DNA of 64,000 nt from Actinostola sp. cb2023 (Eukaryota; Cnidaria; Anthozoa; Actiniaria; Actinostolidae), in NCBI GenBank assembly GCA_033675265.1, contig JAUJYZ010001095.1:59063-123062 (forward strand), read 5' to 3'. The first letter of the stretch is position 1, and the number at the start of each line of letters is the position of its first letter. Position numbers and translations under genes: made by a program. The notes beneath the pieces were generated by a model that was not told the DNA's origin, searched no databases, and worked only from the letters and a program-made list of their open reading frames with translations. This document shows, one piece after another, positions 42,878-54,690 of the stretch.

Positions 42878-45429
42878 TACCAAGATTTCAGTATGACCAA
42901 TTAATTGGAGGTATTACAATAAATGGTCCTCATTAGTTATATATTACTGATATTTATATGATTAGATGCAAGAGAGGAGAAAATATCCCACATCCCTAAC
43001 AGTTATTTGATCCAGGTGTGAAATGTTTAAGTTGTAGAATTTTAATTTGTGTGCCCATTCACATGCTTTTGAACATGTCCTAGGGCCTGTAAATGCTGAT
43101 GATATAAATGATGATGTAAATGATGATGATGGTGGAGTTGAAGATGATTATTGTTGTGATGTTGACGAACCATTGTTGAAGGATTTGCCAAATGCGATTT
43201 GTACAAAGATTGGAAAACACCTATTATTGACATTGAATTTATTTATTAATTTTTGTTTAATTATTGGAGATCAATTATTGATGTATTTATTTATTATTTA
43301 TTTATTATTTATTTATTATTTGAAAGAACGGATATTGAAGAACAACAAGTGACAGAACCTGAAGTGATATTGATAAAGTCTATCCTACTGAGTAAAACTA
43401 CCATAATATCCTTTAGTTTGTTGACAAATAAAGGATGATTTAAGAGGACAGTGAATGGGGAGAATGGAAAAAGTTTGCAAATCTGTTGCATTGGAGATGG
43501 GTCAATTTGAATTTGGAAGGGTGGATACATTTGAAATCCAAGGAAATAAACCCGAGGTAAGATTATGGAATTGATATGATTGAATGGGAGTTTGTTTTGA
43601 GTAATGGGAGCCAAGATAAATAATTCGTTTTATATTTGTACATTGAAGATAAAGTGGCATCTATATTAATTAACCAGTAATCTTTAACACATAATCTTTT
43701 ACGAGGACGAAAAGATCACTACTATTCCCTCCTACTGAAGCTGAACGTAAACTTTTAGAGAATGTACAATGTGAATTATCTAGGGCAGTTACTGGTGCTA
43801 TAAAAGGAACAAGTGCTAGACTGTTGCGGGAATGGTTGCATTGCCTAAATTACACTAATTATTGTTAACCAGGCTACATGTAGTCATAGGAATTTGATCT
43901 AAATTCTAAATTGTGTTGTACTCTTTCAGGTTTATTTCTTTGTCAAGGTGTAACCTCCACAAGACCAAGAACAAGCAGCAGAAGTGGCAAGGAAACTTGT
44001 AATCATAGCGATAAGCTACCCAGCTTATCTAGTCATATGTTATGGAAGGAGAGCAATAGCAAGTGAAATAACTTTATGAATGAAGAACTGAAGGATGAAT
44101 GATAATTATATTACCTTTAGAAAAAAACAGATATAAATTTCCCCTTTTTGTTTTGTACACAAGCAATGAATGATGAATGATGATTTCATATATTTTACAT
44201 ATTTTCAATCAACAGCGAAGCCCATTTTTCAGACTATTAACGGAAGACAGAATGGATGTTGACTCCAATAAAAAGATCCAGAGTTGATCATTAATGACTG
44301 AATCGTCATCATGTAAAGGCTTTTATATGTATAGGTAGGTAATCATATGACAATGAGTGCAATTAGTATAGGAAACTAGCCGTTTCTAATAGAAAGTGAA
44401 GTGCTGCGAGTTGAATTAGTTGTAAAATGTAACTGTGAACATTCATTCTACATTTCAGCAAATGACATGATATATTTTAAAGTTCACTTTTATGCTTGGG
44501 CTCCCTGTGTTTCAAATTGGCGACACAATTGTGGCTTCTGTCGAGTGATAAATCATGAATTTATTTCGCTTGATAATACACACATCTTCCTTTTCATCGC
44601 GTTTAATCAAAAGCCAGTCTTGAATATTAGTACGTATTACACTGAAGAATTTTAGTCGAACTTGAAATGGTCAATGTGAGGTAAAATAAAGTACATGTAT
44701 TTACTGTCATCGTAGAACGAACTTTGACGGCTTCTGCTCTATGATTAAATTACCTTGAACATATACCAGTAGACGAATATCTAGATTATAGATGTGTACT
44801 GAGACGACCAGCTATTCGTTTGTTTATCAGTTCTAGCACCATTATCACGACGAACTTTCATCATCCCCCGTACACGGCTGGTAGACAATCTCGCCAAATA
44901 TTCCTGACTGTATAGTCGCTATGAACATCTCAAGCTTTCGCTTTCTTTTCCGAGTGTAAGTACAATAGCTACAAGGAGAACGTATTGTATTACAGCGGCC
45001 ATGTTATTACCACCGCTGATCATAAGTACCGCACCGAAAATCATCGTGATGTCGAACCACGATTACCACGAGGTCATTACCAGTGACGTCATACTCCGAA
45101 ATCATCTTGATCGATCGCTCGATTCTTCAAAATCTCGAATCAAGCTGGATAATAAGAGCCCAGTGAAACGCGTCCACATACAACACAGGAAGCCCATGTC
45201 CAGATTAGTTTTGCTGCGAGCGAAAAACAAGAGGGGAGACTCCTGGTCAGAACAGCACGTTGACCACGTTTAAACATTGAATCCACTTTTTCTCTTCCAG
45301 TTAATTGAAGGTCATTCACAAAGACCACCATCACGTCCAAAGACGACTGTTGTCATTGATGAAGAAGACGACGATCTTGAAGAAGTAACAATGCTATCAC
45401 AAATCGTCCATCCTTCGCTAATTATTAAG
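42878..45429. other. Gene-poor, microsatellite-rich stretch
   Basis: (gat)n-type Asp-coding tract (43098-43170), ttatt/tttatt runs (43238-43322) and short open frames of unknown meaning. Two coding-like pieces: 43703-43850 (TKRSLLFPPTEAERKLLENV, then LSRAVTGAIKG) and 45001-45273, a 90-codon ORF whose downstream region after a cttccag acceptor (45300) encodes an acidic stretch (VVIDEEDDDLEE). No family recognised for either. Confidence 0.4.
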
Positions 45430-45439
45430 CTCCGGCCAT

Positions 45440-45655
45440 ACTGTTAAATGTTGTACAAAAGCTGGAGCAAAAAGTTCAGAGCATGGTACACATAGCAATC
45501 GGTGTTTCAGGCGCCATCGTCCCGGACACTGGGCTAAAGATTGTACAGTCAACTTGCCATTCGTTCCACAGTACAACAGGAGCGGATTATATCATTTGAG
45601 CAGCTCCCCAAATATTAGGAGTGGATCAGGAGTTTTTGATGGGTCATCGAAGTGA
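45440..45655 (+). pseudogene. CCHC zinc-knuckle scrap (retroelement type)
   Basis: Open frame with RCFRRHRPGHWAKDCTVNLP. The spacing C-x5-G-H-x4-C is that of a retroelement-type CCHC knuckle, but the second Cys is Arg (CFRR for CFRC). The frame ends at TGA near 45653. No neighbouring protease or RT was identified. Confidence 0.5.
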
Positions 45656-45914
45656 TGAGGGTAACAATAACCTTACAGAAGAATTCATAGAGGTAAAAGA
45701 AAGTCCTGAATATGAAAATTCAGGGGCCCCAATTGTGCTTCAAGTTAATGGCAACCTTAAATGAAATTTACATTTTTGGTTTAACGGCCAAAGTTTATCT
45801 TGTCTGTCATAAGAGACAGTTATCGATTGTCATTTGAACAGATTCCATCAGCAACCAATTACAGACGGTTACAGACAAATGTGTGTGTGTGTATTGGGGG
45901 TGTGCCTTGGTCAC

Positions 45915-46180
45915 CTCAAAACCCTGACCCTATTCCAGACCTATCCCAGCCCTGAGCTCAACATTATATACCCTATTCCAGACCTAACCTAAAAGCGTAA
46001 TTAAACAGTCCGTCAGTATAAAACGTTATATTTGGTGAACTGTAAATTGTAACAGACTATGATAATTAACGCTCGTGTAGTTGGGCGCGTTACTTTATTG
46101 TGAAGCCCATACCCTATCAAAAACGATACCCTATCCCAGACCTAAGGAGCTCAAAAACCATACCCTATTCCGCGGCACAT
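45915..46180. repeat. Dispersed 'accctattccagacct' repeats
   Basis: Five or six copies of (at)accctat(t/c)c.agaccta occur between 45927 and 46160, often preceded by 'gagctcaa'. They are not a clean tandem array; probably relics of one repetitive element. Confidence 0.6.
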
Positions 46181-46457
46181 ACCCAGGGGGCTAGGAGCAA
46201 CTCCGGTTCGACCCAAATATGAATGAAGAACAAGCTCGTGGATAGTACGCGTTTGAACTAGGCCTGAATCAGTCTCCGTATGTTGCTTGTGCTAGCTTCA
46301 TGTGCCTACTGCGTTATACAAGCACGAGAGAAAATTAACTAGCGTAAGATTGCAAGGTGGGCTAGGCTAAACTTCAGAATGCCCTGAGGCAGGAATGCTT
46401 CTTTATCGCGTACAGTTACACCTCTGTTAATTATTTTCTTTTTTGGCTTCACAGAGA

Positions 46458-47086
46458 ATGTCAGGTGTTCTTGGATTCGACTGTGAAGACGTGAATCCTC
46501 AAAACGTTGACGAATGCATTGTCTGTCCCATTTGGTAAGTTTGTCATTGAAGAAAATCTTCAGTAAGATTCAAAAGTTTAAATGTTCTTCTTGTTTTCAT
46601 TTCATAGTAAAGAAGCCATGCACAAGCCTGTTACGTTAAACTGTGGCCATAGCAGTTGTATGACCTGCCTCCATAAACTGTTTGAAAAAAAGGGTTATCG
46701 CCATGCATGTGCCCTTTCTGTAGGAAAGTTGTTGATCAATCTGAGAGGGACAACATGAAAGTGGACATTTCACTAAATTTACTGGTGGGCAGAATTAATA
46801 TCTGGTGCAAGACTTTTGGCTGTGGATGGAATGGCAAAAAAAACAGCAAGAAAGAAGTCCACAGCCAAGAGTGCCTCTTCAAAATAAAAGATTGTAGACA
46901 CGATGGTTGTTACTATGCAACTACCAGAAGGAGGATCACAGAGCATGATGAGTCGTGTCCGATGAAACGACTCCCATGCAACTACTGCGACAAAGTAATC
47001 ACAACAAACGAAATGCACGGCCATAAGGCCACATGCCAAGAAAGACCTGAGCAATGTCTATTTGGGTGCGAAGTACATTTACCACG
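46458..47086 (+). pseudogene. RING / TRAF-type zinc-finger gene, 5' exons, frame-broken
   Basis: Exon 1 (ATG 46458 to 46534) follows an acceptor-like ttcacag; donor gtaagt. Exon 2 (46608-47086) ends at gtatgt. Splicing gives DECIVCPICKEAMHKPVTLN and CGHSSCMTCLHKLF. After a phase break in a 7-A run (46685-46691), CPFCRK completes a C3HC4 RING. Then come TRAF-type fingers: CKTFGCGWNG, CLFKIKDCRHDGC, ESCPMKRLPCNYC and HKATCQERPEQC. Known role of the architecture: E3 ubiquitin ligase or TRAF-like adaptor. No downstream exons (coiled coil, MATH) were seen before 47480. The single A-run shift may be a sequencing error, in which case the 5' part is intact. Confidence 0.75.
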
Positions 47087-47479
47087 GTATGTCTATTACA
47101 CTCTGAAGCTTGAAAATGAAATAACTAATTAGTACTAAATAGTAGATATGAAACAATAGAAAACAATAGAAATAGCACTATTTAGTACCATTTAAGGTTA
47201 GTAGTATAGGAGGGACCGCACGCGCCGGGTTATAATATATTCGGGCTAACGAGCTAAGGTACTATTAGGGTTAAATATAAATAATTAACGACTCTATAAT
47301 ATATGTGTGCTAAATATGAATAATTGATGTGGATATTGGGGCTAAACATCCAAAATGCAACAGGGGAGGGGTGGGTAGGGATCTATTGTTTCGAGTAGGA
47401 CTTAAAAAGCCACCGTAATTCCAGTCACTCATCTATATCCAGTAAACGAACACAAACGAAGTATCAAGCTCTGAACAAG
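47087..47479. other. Intergenic stretch
   Basis: Contains an inverted repeat GTACTAAATAGT (47132-47143) / ACTATTTAGTAC (47177-47188) and otherwise no gene. Confidence 0.6.
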
Positions 47480-47755
47480 ATGGAAGACACTCTCAAATGT
47501 TTATGTGGAGTTCCAGCAAAATCGAATAAAACCAAAACTGGGGAAGTATGGTTTCGCTGTGGAAAAAAGATCGATTTCAAGAAAAAAAAGGAACTGGTCC
47601 ATCGTGAGTTAGGTTGCAATCTACGAATGTCCAAAGAAATGATTGAAGAACTTAACATCGGAGAGGATGGTTTTGATTTCAAGAAGGATACCCATCAAAA
47701 CAAAAACTCTGCCAAAAAAGGAAAAAGTATTAAAATTCACGATGATCTATTTTAG
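47480..47755 (+). CDS. Small GRF-like zinc-finger protein (91 aa), apparently intact
   Basis: Single-exon ORF, MEDTLKCLCGVPAKSNKTK then GEVWFRCGKK and LGCNLRMSKEM. The arrangement C-x-C-G-x-x-A...G-x-x-W-F-x-C...C is close to the GRF zinc finger (a nucleic-acid-binding CHC-type finger seen on topoisomerases, nucleases and transposon proteins). The tail is Lys-rich and acidic. ATG context is aacaagATGG. A polyadenylation-type AATAAA lies at 47840, about 85 bp past the stop. It lies just upstream of the polymerase-type gene on the same strand and may belong to the same former element. Function is inferred from the finger pattern only. Confidence 0.55.
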   Translation: MEDTLKCLCGVPAKSNKTKTGEVWFRCGKKIDFKKKKELVHRELGCNLRMSKEMIEELNIGEDGFDFKKDTHQNKNSAKKGKSIKIHDDLF

Positions 47756-48132
47756 AGCAATCAGAAACCAAATGAACACTTGGATTGATTTGTAAAGTTA
47801 TAACTTGCTTTTTATAAATCTACCATATAAACTGAGTTAATAAAATTGATTTCAAACCAGATCTTTGCAGTTTTCTGTGTTATTATCATTTCAACTAAAG
47901 ACTCAAAACGACGCTAATCAGTTATGCAAACGTTTCAAAATGTCTATTTGTATTGTGATACTCCAACGTCATCACTGATTTACTAAATGAAGATTAATTA
48001 CTAAACTTTACACAAAAGAATACTAATTACTATTGAAAACTCAAAACACAATAGTCAGATTATAAAATACTAGCTACTTGAAATATAGTAATCATTTCAC
48101 TTGAAACCTTCAAAGTGTATGCGTAAGCCGGA

Positions 48133-49994
48133 ATGGCTGCTGAATTTTACAAAGGATTTTCACAAGAAAAACATGAACTTGGAGAAAGCTGGACAGACTC
48201 TGAATTACAGAACATCGCTCTCGATTCTCAGACAAGTGATCTCCTAGGAATACTATCTGAGGATTTGTTATTTTCAACCAAAACCCCAAAGCTGGTAAGA
48301 AAATTAACGTTTACAAAACTTGTTTTTTAAATACTTAAATAAACTTATTTTGTTTTTTCATTAGCTGGAAACAAGTTGGACCGAGTCTGAATTGGCAAAT
48401 TTAACTCCTGGTTCGTGGGCCCTGATCAATATAGATGAATTTGTAAGTTCTGATGTAGAAATCCAAGATGTGGTCTTTTCAGAAAACACGTTTGATGAAC
48501 ATGAATTTTTACAAAAAGTATTTGGTGATGAGTATAAGAAAACAACAACGTGGATAATGACGCTCAAACGGTAAGTTCATATTTACGACAAACAAATTTA
48601 ATTTACAAACTACTGAATATTTACATTCATCAGTGTTGCGAAAGTATAACGTTACAATACTTCAAACTAATATAAAGGTTACTAGTTCAAACTTAAGAGT
48701 TCGTTTTCTGGCTTAGGATCGAGACTTGTGTTTTGGTTTGACAACTATTCAGTGTTTGTTCTTTGGTACAGTTTTCTTGCGTTCGGATTCAATGCGTTGT
48801 GTTTTGGCTGATCATTCGACCGCAAACTTAAACCAATATTTAGTAGGAGGGTGATTATGAATTTGAATTGAAAACTTTACTGTGTAAAGGAAAAATAATA
48901 ATGATACTAATCAAAGGGAATCAAAAAGCATACTAAACTGAACATTTCTTCGTTTGAAAAAGCCTGCCAAAAACTATCAATTGTTTGCTGTGTCGTTTGT
49001 TCATGCCGTGCAAACAAACTCTATGTTTTCAGATAGATACTGAGATAGCTACTGCTGTACCCAAAGACTTCGATTCTTCCTGGCATAGTTGGGAGACTGA
49101 ATGAGTAAAAACATAATAATCAACTGTTTAAATTTGGTTTTAAAGCTTTAGTCTATTTCAAAATCTCTCTCTGACATATATTTACAAACTAGGATACTCA
49201 TTTGTTTGTAAACACCGGCCCTTTCCGACTTGCACAGTATTATTTTTTTTCTTAACAAAATCTGATTGATGCGGTTTTCTTTACATCTATAGAAAGACGG
49301 CAACTCTGAAGCGACCGACATCCCAACTGAACTTTTTGATTCTTGAACAAGTTGGAAATCTGAACTGTCACGCAAGAATACTATTTGTATAACGGTTTTG
49401 AAAGTATATGTGTTGAATTGTGTGTTTGTTTATTTATCTCAGGAAGATGACTCCACTAATGAAATGTTTCAAGACTGGGGACCGATTTTGCTAGACAATT
49501 CTCAATTAGCCATTGATGATTCAGAGGTAATTACATTGACTTTGTTTACGTTCAGTACTAGACCACGCTTTCGCATCAAGTCGATGTTGTTGTTCATCCC
49601 ATACACATATTATTAAAATATGGTTATATTTATTTATTTTTTTCTGATTCTCCAGATTGAGTTCACTTCATGCCATCTTCAAATTAAATCCAAAACATCG
49701 TTCAGGACATCAGCAATCCTAGAGCAAGCCAGGAATTTAATGAGGTTTGTCTTTGTTTTAGTTTCTTAATGTTGTAAAGAGTCTTTTGTTCTCCTAGGTT
49801 TTCAGGCTTTGGATATAACGATTTGAAGCTCGACTGGCGTTCTACTTGTTATTATTATAATGATGATCTGATTTATTTTTATTTTTCTAAAATTATTTTA
49901 CTTTACTTGTTGATTATAGGAGGGGGAAGTTGAACTGGTTACCCAAGTTGGAGAAGGAGACGGGGTTGTGGAACCCAAACCGACCTCAAACAAG
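48133..49994 (+). pseudogene. Acidic N-terminal exons with repeated S-W-x-x-S-E-L motif
   Basis: A run of short exons with plausible borders. 48133-48294 (ATG; GESWTDSELQNIALDSQ) joins in phase 0 to one from 48365 (LETSWTESELANLTPGSW), which can end at 48439 or 48571. Further exon-like pieces are about 49034-49103 (DSSWHSWETE, then TGA), 49293-49392 (TSWKSELSRKN, with one TGA), 49442-49527 (MFQDWGPILLDNSQLAIDD), 49656-49744 and 49921-49994 (EGEVELVTQVGEGDGV). All later ones join in phase 0 and lead into the zinc-finger exon at 50168. The motif recurrence suggests exon duplication. Role unknown; it could be a protein-interaction or activation region. Confidence 0.5.
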
Positions 49995-50167
49995 GTAATA
50001 TTATTGTTTGTATGTATTTTTATATTTTTATATTGTCGAGACCGCAAATTGGATCACCCCCTCCCAGAAGCTTAATTTCAAATACTGCTAATAATTATAC
50101 TTTCTTAAAATTATAGAAACACAAATCAATCCACATTTATTTATTTATTTTCTTCTTGTTTCGTAGG

Positions 50168-50518
50168 CTGGAAGTAAAGACTTTCCATGTGAGAAATGCA
50201 CTAAAGTTTATAAATCCAAACAGAGCTTGGGGCAGCACAATACCTTCCACCTAAAGAAGATACCATTTCGATGTGATGTCTGTAATAAAGCATTTAGTCG
50301 CAAACACCATTTGAAGACCCACCAAAAGCTACACTTGCATGGAGTGGAGCGAGAATTCTCATGTAACCAGTGTTCTGAGAAATTCAACAACATCAACCAT
50401 TTACGAGTCCACCTTGAGACAGCACACCCTACCCCCTCTACAAGCCGTGACGAGCCAACCAAAGAAACGAAAAGCCAGTATTCCTTCGCCCTCACAAAAA
50501 CGACTTAAAATAACAGGT
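50168..50518 (+). pseudogene. C2H2 zinc-finger exon of the polymerase-type gene
   Basis: After acceptor tttcgtag, three fingers: CEKCTKVYKSKQSLGQHNTFH, CDVCNKAFSRKHHLKTHQKLH and CNQCSEKFNNINHLRVHLETAH start near 50189, 50273 and 50363. Past the third finger the frame that began the exon meets a stop (50508). A different frame gives the nuclear-localisation-like PKKRKASIPSPSQKRLKIT just before the donor (gtaagc, 50518), so a shift has occurred around 50430-50455. The fingers are complete and could still bind nucleic acid if expressed. Confidence 0.7.
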
Positions 50519-50716
50519 AAGCACTTACATCAAGTTATTTTTATTGTTTAATCATAACTCATAGGTACTGAGGAGGTTTCCTTCTACGCTATGTTCGCTG
50601 AATGTAAACTATAAATTCATGAATAATTGAATGTTGGTGTTTAGGTAAACGTTTGAGTGGCTACGTTTAATCAATCTTAACTTTTTTTTTCTTTTCTCGT
50701 GAACTGATTTTCACAG

Positions 50717-52053
50717 CTAATGTTGAAGAACCAGCTCCGCGATCATCATAGCCATCTCTACCACAGCCATCTCTTCCCTCGCTACCACCACCACCACCAC
50801 CTCTTTTACATAGGTATTCTGCACAATACCCCCCTCCTGACTCGAGGTTTCAAGGTGTTAATTTAGAAGACCTCACTGATCTCGAGAAATTGTTCAACAT
50901 CAACACCGTGGTGTACAGCCTCGAACCTCATCATTCTTCCCAAGACAACGATGAGAATACCGAACATCCCATCGATGGAGATATCATGGCACACATCGTC
51001 AGGTGTTCCTACCGTCACTACCCCGAGACAATGTACCTAAATTTATACAAAGATCATTTTAGTTACATTAAGAATGTTAACCACTACTCCAAATCGTACC
51101 AGTGTTCAAGATGTTCGAAGTACTGGAAGCATGCTGGTAAACTCCACCGCCATGAGTTAAAAAGACCCAATTACGATTCCCTGGAGGTGCTTATGTTGTT
51201 CCACCAACCATCTTCGACAAACTACAAGATGAAGGTATTCAAGTACCCGAGGGTTTGCGTTATTTTTAACATTTCGCAACCTTTGATTTTGAAAGTATGT
51301 TGGACCGGGAGAACTTAAACTGAGAACTCGAAAAAACTGAAATGGGAAAACAAGCATGTGCCACTGAGCTTCAGCATCTGTTCGGATGTGCCTGGTTACC
51401 AAGAGCCCAAGTGTTCAATAACAAACGGTGACTCATATATTGTTGAAGGAGTTTAACAACTATCTACTCAAAATCAGCGAGAAGAGTTATCGCTTGTTAT
51501 TAAACGACTTTGAAAACATCTTCACTACCATCGACGAGCAGATTGGAGTTCCTGATGACGAGGATAATATACATAAATAATATACATAGATAATATATGC
51601 TGGTTAATTTGCAAGAAGGAATAGAGAGCGACGAGTGTGGCATTAATGTTCTGGAAAGTGATGATGAAGACGAGGAGGAGATAGTCAGAAAATGAAGAAG
51701 ACCGGATGTTCCTTGTTGATGATATCATTACAATCGAAGATGAACCTGACTTTTATCGAGCCCTGGATCAGGAAATGGAGATGATGGACGGTGGTGAAAT
51801 CGAACACGAAGCTCAAGGATAAGCAAATAAATAACAAGAGAAGAAACCTCATCCCCTAGTCAAACTGAAGGTAAATATTACAGTTTATTGTCATAATTTG
51901 GTGTATTGGGTTCCCTGTGATAGAAGCAGTTAAAGTGTTTGTGGGGTTCCTGTGATAAACAACAAAGCGTGTTTATTCATGCATATTGGGTTTCCTGTGA
52001 TGTTAGTTCTCCTTCGATTCCATTAACCTTTATTCATTTTATTGTTGTTTATA
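50717..52053 (+). pseudogene. Linker and N-terminal part of the polymerase-type gene (decayed)
   Basis: Pro-rich segment after acceptor ttttcacag (50716), then an open frame at 50890 with a CSRCSKYWKHAGKLHRHEL zinc finger (51101). From about 51170 the frame is broken repeatedly. An acidic linker (about 51640-51800) precedes another intron whose acceptor is tttatag at 52054. The region is recognisable mainly by position and by the flanking zinc-finger and polymerase segments. Confidence 0.55.
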
Positions 52054-52054
52054 G

Positions 52055-53061
52055 ATGGAACTTGAAGCTCACCTGAAAGAACTCCCAGTGCTTGGTTTTA
52101 ACAATGGGCGGTACGATCTTAATGTAGTGAAATAATTCCTGCTTTCCTATATGGTTAAGTACGAGCCAATCAAGTTCGCCATCAAGAAGAACAACATGAT
52201 GTGTCTAAAGACCGAACACCTAAAATTCCTTGACATCACAAACTATTTGGCACCGGGGTTCAACTATGACCAGTTCATAAAAGCCTACGACTTACACCAA
52301 ACGAAAGGATTCCTCCCTTACGAGTGGATAGACAGCCTTGAAAAATTGAACTGCCAAGAACTTCCCCCACACTCTACCTTCTACTCTTCGCTAAAGAACA
52401 CAAACATCACCGAGGAGGAGTACGGATCCTGTTAGCGGGTCTGGTAAGAAAATGGTATGGAAACGTTCCGAGAGTTTTTAATATGGTACAATAACCTAGA
52501 TGTAGCACTCTTCGTGGAAGCTGTAGAAAAGATGTTGGTGTTTTGGAAAGAGAGAAAGATTGATATGTTCAAAGATGGTGTCTCTGTCCCTGGGTTGACC
52601 ATGAAGTATTTGTTCAACGGGTTGAATGACAAGACCTATTTTAACCTCTTTAACGAAAGAAACAAAGATCTTTACCATCTGTTCAGAAACAACAACACAG
52701 GCGGGCCCTCACTGATTGATCTTCCTGCGATACCAAGAAGTGGGTATCTCAAAACTGGACAAGTGGAGATGTCAGCGAAAGGTCAAGTACCCAAAGAGTG
52801 CAAGATAATTCGCCAATGCTTTGTATCGATACGCTATTTCACAAGATATGCCGACAGGTTCCTACACATGACGCCGGGCCGAAACCAATTTTAAACATGA
52901 CAACTCGAGAAGGATGGCGGACGAATGGTTAGCCTGGGTAGAATGGGAAAGAAACATCCACATAAGACACCAACTCAACAACAGCGAAAAGTTCATTGGA
53001 GCTCGTCGTTTGCCGGTAGATGGATTCCGCAGTGAAAGCCGCACTGTAATTCAATTTCATG
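52055..53061 (+). pseudogene. Family-B DNA polymerase, exonuclease to early palm region
   Basis: From ATG 52055 to 52894 one frame runs on, interrupted only by three stop codons (52133, 52433, 52445). The frame holds an exonuclease-type motif with Asn and Tyr-Asp (52100-52120) and long conserved-looking blocks before and after the stops. A shift then moves to the 52914 frame, which ends at a splice donor at 53062. The short stretch expected to hold the first palm catalytic Asp (near 52810) appears deleted. The organisation resembles protein-primed family-B polymerases of Polinton/adintovirus-like elements. It is described here only as a relic; it cannot encode an active enzyme. Confidence 0.7.
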
Positions 53062-53217
53062 GTAAGTCAATATATATATTTTCTTATGCAGTATTCATTC
53101 ATTCATTCATGTAGTCACTCATCCATACTCATTCACTCATTGGATTACTTTCCACCGTATCAGACTTGTTGTGGTATACAGTCTTCTTATGTATGTGTTC
53201 TTTGTCATTACTTATAG

Positions 53218-54642
53218 GTTGTTACTGACATGATCACGATTGTTCGTTGAACCAAGGAAAAGTTACGAACGACACCAGAAAGAAAACCATGAGTGATCTC
53301 AGAGCCGAAACAAAGATCAACACCGAGTACATCGAAAGCGAAGGGTTTAATGTGGTGGAAATGTGGGAATGCTGTTGGCGACAGACGAAACGTACTGACC
53401 CTCTCCTTCAACAATTCTTGAACTCTGATTTCAGACACTCCTTGGATCGATGTTGAAGACTTACGAAAGAGCAGATTGTGCAAGCTGTTGTAGACGGGAG
53501 TTTGTTTGGTGTGGTGGAGTATGATATCAGAGTGCCAGAATCGTTGAAGGAGAAATTTAGTGAAATGTGTCTGATCTTTAAAAACATTGAGATAAGCCGC
53601 GAAGATATTGAGGAGTATATGAAGCAGTTTGCCGAAGACAATATGATGAAACAACCCCACCGCAGTTTGATTGGAAATATGTATGGAGAAAAGATCCTAC
53701 TGGCCACCCCGCTTCTCAAGTGGTATTTAGAACATGGATTGGAAGTCACCCAAGTATACCAGGTCGTGGAATTTACACCTGAACCATGCTTCAGTTCGTT
53801 TGGTGTAGCTGTATCCAATGCACATAGAGCTGGCGACGTTGATCCAAGTAAAGCCATTGCCAACACAATGAAATTGGTAAGTTTTGGTATTGAACATACT
53901 ATAATCATGTATTCTTGCATCAACTAATAGATATGTTTTCTCTCTCTCCCGTAGGTTGGTAACTCAGAGCTATGGCAAAACAATCACCAATCAACTAAAG
54001 CATCGAGAAGTGCAATTCAGTGAAAAAGCGCATCAATTTAAATCTCCCTATCCAAGTTGGTTTTTTTTTTCTTACCAGTACGCCAAACTAAGGATGCTGG
54101 AATTCTATTATGATTTTATTGATAAGTTTGTCGATCGCTCAGACTTTCAGTATTTAGAGATGGACACTGATTCGGCATATATTGGTATTTCTGGTGAAAG
54201 TCTAGAAGAAGTCATCCGTCCCGAGCTTCGAGAACAATTTCAAGAAGAAAAACATCTCTGGCTTCCTCGAAATGATACTCCAGAAAACCGCGCTTACGAT
54301 AAACGCACGCCAGGGTTGTTAAGGTTGAGTTTGAAGGGAATGGATTTATCAGTTTATGCAGCAAAACGTACTATTGTTTTGGACGTAAGGATAAGTACAG
54401 CTGCAAAGGTATTATAAAGAAATGCAATGACATTAATAAGGAAACGTTTTTTGAAAGTTTTGACCAGTAGAAAAAGTGCTTCGGGAGTATATCGTGGCTT
54501 TCGATGTATAAATAACAGAGTTTATACTTATTCTCAAGTTAGGCAAGGGTTTTCGTTTTTTATGCAAAGAGAAAGGTTTTACAAGATGGAGTTTCAACAC
54601 TTCCGCTCGATATTGAAAGTCAGATGTCGAAAGAAGTTATAG
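53218..54642 (+). pseudogene. Family-B DNA polymerase palm/thumb, copy 1
   Basis: Continues after the 53062-53217 intron. ORF 53478-53927 carries the mid-palm and runs to an intron 53877-53954 (gtaagt...cccgtag). The following frame (53956 onward) contains the motif C tetrapeptide DTDS at about 54164, so the second metal-binding site is still encoded. Breaks relative to copy 2 (57044-58264): a TGA just after the intron acceptor at 53218, one fewer T near 54318 and one more T near 54449. GT/AG introns show the gene was adapted to, or arose in, a spliceosomal nuclear genome. Confidence 0.75.
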
Positions 54643-54690
54643 TAATCGTAATAGCCTGCTTTCAGTCTCTCTTTATGTGGGGCCAATTTT

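Noticed and set aside
43042..43233. His-rich minus-strand protein
   Set aside because: Translation of a gat/atg microsatellite; low complexity, no support.
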